Shown here: piece by piece, positions 20,243 through 20,364 of the stretch
Position numbering within the stretch: the stretch's first letter is position 1
Layout of the letters: each line of letters begins with the position of its first letter
From: UBA1014 sp964344035
Lineage (GTDB): Bacteria; SAR324; NAC60-12
Assembly: GCA_964344035.1 (NCBI GenBank)
Contig: CAYFLK010000066.1
Span: 1 to 20,364 of the forward strand
Length of the DNA: 20,364 nt
Reading direction: 5' to 3'
Made by a program: the position numbers and the translations under genes
Notes under the pieces: model-generated
What the model saw: only the letters and a program-made list of their open reading frames with translations
Database searches by the model: none
Told to the model about the DNA's origin: nothing

Positions 20243-20364
20243 TTAAGCTTGGATTTGTATATACGCAGATGACTGGCCGCAGGGAAACCAGCTTGTCAGT
20301 CGGCCCAGGTTGTCTATCGTGCCTGCCGTGTCAGTATGCTCGGGATGGTATTCCCGCGTGATCA
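20243..20364 (-). pseudogene. Possible C-terminal fragment of a TPR (kinesin-light-chain-like) protein, cut by the right edge
   Basis: A minus-strand frame is open from the right edge to TAA at 20245-20243 (39 residues). Its start, R-E-Y-H-P-E-H-T-D-T-A-G-T-I-D-N-L-G-R-L, resembles the TPR unit H-P-D-T-A-x-T-L-N-N-L-A. The residues after it, including S-W-F-P-C-G-Q-S-S, do not continue a TPR helix, so this may be a frameshifted or truncated remnant. The evidence rests on one partial repeat only. Confidence 0.35.

Noticed and set aside
1..20364. tRNA, rRNA, CRISPR arrays, insertion sequences or att sites
   Set aside because: None were recognised. There are no transposase or integrase frames, no direct-repeat/spacer arrays and no cloverleaf that I could identify by eye.

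Overview
The window looks like a chromosomal segment from an uncultured Gram-negative bacterium that respires nitrate and handles reduced sulfur. The evidence is a periplasmic nitrate reductase operon start (napDA), a polysulfide/sulfur-reductase-type molybdoenzyme (Psr/Phs-like ABC), three YeeE/YedE sulfur-transport genes, a multi-domain periplasmic rhodanese, a dodecahaem cytochrome c and moaA for molybdenum cofactor synthesis. I cannot name the species. The gene set would fit an uncultured sulfur-oxidising or sulfur-cycling proteobacterium, Desulfobacterota member or Nitrospinota-like lineage. That assignment is inference.

Layout. (a) 1-5559, all on the minus strand and read right to left: a YeeE/YedE transporter, a secreted Met-rich repeat protein, a small secreted Cys protein, a monohaem cytochrome c, a secreted DUF302 protein, a second secreted Met-rich repeat protein, a terminator, then napD and the 5' part of napA, which runs off the left edge. 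(b) 5560-6164, a 605-base non-coding region. It holds a candidate promoter/operator, several palindromes and the terminator of the next gene. (c) 6165-7034, a tandem universal stress protein. (d) 7233-14350, minus strand: a rhodanese read through an in-frame TGA, the Psr-like molybdoprotein, its four-cluster ferredoxin subunit, an NrfD membrane subunit, a pair of half-size YeeE/YedE genes and a membrane-anchored protein ending in a Glu tract followed by Gly-Cys. (e) 14497-17690, plus strand: the 12-haem cytochrome c (divergent from the rhodanese), a histidine phosphatase and a spermidine-synthase-like methyltransferase. (f) 17704-20010: moaA (minus), csaA-like (plus) and an SDR dehydrogenase (minus). 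(g) 20011-20364: mostly non-coding, with what may be the tail of a TPR protein at the edge.

The strongest unusual signal is the rhodanese. Its reading frame is interrupted only by a TGA at 13843-13841. That TGA falls exactly where relatives carry the second Cys of the C-G-G-x-x-C active-site loop, and it is followed at the right distance by a hairpin with an AGGUU apical loop resembling bacterial SECIS elements. It is very probably a selenocysteine codon. The second is the pair of secreted Met-rich proteins, about one fifth Met. They keep a strict Asp/Asn-Pro periodicity: 12+13 residues over nine units in one, 12+10 over five units in the other. Both lie in a nap-linked operon with DUF302, a cytochrome and a sulfur transporter.

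Inferred working model: YeeE/YedE proteins move sulfur species across the inner membrane. The rhodanese traffics sulfane sulfur in the periplasm next to the exported Psr-like molybdoenzyme, which exchanges electrons with quinone through its NrfD subunit. Nap and the multihaem cytochromes supply periplasmic electron acceptors or conduits. MoaA supports the two molybdoenzymes.
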